Positions 63,680 to 64,000 of a stretch of 64,000 bases of DNA are shown piece by piece (position 1 is the stretch's first letter; every line of letters begins with the position of its first letter). The translations under genes were made by a program, and so were the position numbers. The stretch is from LMUY01 sp965199555 (lineage in GTDB: Bacteria > Pseudomonadota > Alphaproteobacteria > Acetobacterales > Acetobacteraceae), in the NCBI GenBank assembly GCA_965199555.1, contig CBDASJ010000017.1, positions 248,001 through 312,000 of the forward strand. The letters run 5' to 3'. Under the pieces are notes generated by a model that made no database searches, was not told the DNA's origin, and worked only from the letters and a program-made list of their open reading frames with translations.

Positions 63680-64000
63680 CTACAAGCCGAGCAGGTCCAG
63701 GGTACGGCCGATCACCCGGGCCTCGTCGTAGCGGTCGACCGCCCGGGCGCGACCGGCCTCGCCCATCGCGCGCCGCAGCGCCGGGTCGGCCACCAGCCGG
63801 TTGAGCGCGGCGGCCAGCGGCGCCACCGTGGCGGGGGGCACCAGCAACCCGGTGATGCCGTCCACCACCTGTTCGCGCGGGCCGCGTATGGCGGTGGCAA
63901 CGACGGGCAAGCCGGCCAGCATGGCTTCGATCACCGACATCGGCAGGCCCTCGAAATGGCTGGGCAGGGCGAAGATGTCCGCCGCCGCCAGGATGGCCGG
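63680..64000 (-). CDS. Glycosyltransferase family 4, C-terminal part (partial)
   Basis: The frame is open to the window edge, so the N-terminus lies beyond base 64000. The visible part reads AADIFALPSHFEGLPMSVIEAMLAGLPVVATAIRGPREQVVDGITGLLVPP, the donor-binding region of GT-B glycosyltransferases with the E-x7-E pattern, and ends in VDRYDEARVIGRTLDLLGL. Its GC content is as high as the rest of the window, unlike the 11.6-16.2 kb island. The stop is 15 bases ahead of purH, so the two may be cotranscribed. Confidence 0.85.
   Translation of the reverse strand, partial: PAILAAADIFALPSHFEGLPMSVIEAMLAGLPVVATAIRGPREQVVDGITGLLVPPATVAPLAAALNRLVADPALRRAMGEAGRARAVDRYDEARVIGRTLDLLGL

Overview
This 64 kb window is high-GC chromosomal DNA, most likely from an alphaproteobacterium of the Rhodospirillales/Acetobacteraceae type. 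That is inference. It rests on the ispH-thrB-rnhA cluster, adjacent hfq and hflX, a membrane-bound ferritin of the MbfA type, an ECF sigma/anti-sigma pair beside a fasciclin gene, a Hint-domain protein and a FecR/DUF6600 secreted protein. The window opens inside an APC-type permease gene and closes inside a glycosyltransferase gene. I saw no rRNA, tRNA, CRISPR array or intact insertion sequence.

Layout. 0-8 kb: slipin and acyl-CoA synthetase (minus strand), two polyamine-type ABC permease genes with a DUF433/DUF5615 toxin-antitoxin pair wedged between them, then two tandem class I aminotransferases. 8-11.5 kb: a two-domain GNAT gene, a His-rich PadR regulator with a perfect 21-bp inverted repeat at its start, a secreted outer-membrane-type protein and a short-chain dehydrogenase; several of these carry single-base frameshifts. 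11.6-16.2 kb: a lower-GC island of three family-4 glycosyltransferases and a TPR protein, with a possible -1 frameshift site. 16.6-19 kb: rnhA, thrB, ispH, the first two frameshifted. 19-25.8 kb: lipoprotein, dipeptide-type binding protein and permease, D-amino-acid aminotransferase, hfq, hflX, inositol-monophosphatase family gene. 26-33 kb: ABC-F ATPase, argJ, parvulin-type isomerase, secA.

33-47 kb: small and secreted proteins, an arylformamidase-like hydrolase, short-chain dehydrogenase, chemoreceptor, polyprenyl diphosphate synthase, a DUF2007 gene overlapping an N6-methyltransferase gene, nrdB/nrdA, serine hydrolase, class V aminotransferase, Ldh2-type dehydrogenase. 47-53 kb: membrane protein, gamma-glutamyltransferase-like protein, lipoprotein and amidase in an overlapping run, then the repeat-rich DUF6600 protein. 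53-60 kb: a divergent XRE regulator and damaged cytosine methyltransferase, msrA, then an envelope-looking cluster (ECF sigma, RskA-type anti-sigma, fasciclin, Hint protein, sorbosone-dehydrogenase-like protein, DUF2934). 60-64 kb: a minus-strand run of glycosyltransferase, purH, mbfA and a Gfo/Idh/MocA oxidoreductase.

Apparent single-base indels concentrate at 8-18 kb and around 54 kb, in genes that should be functional (rnhA, thrB). Consensus errors in the assembly are the simplest explanation, and they limit how far the pseudogene calls can be trusted.
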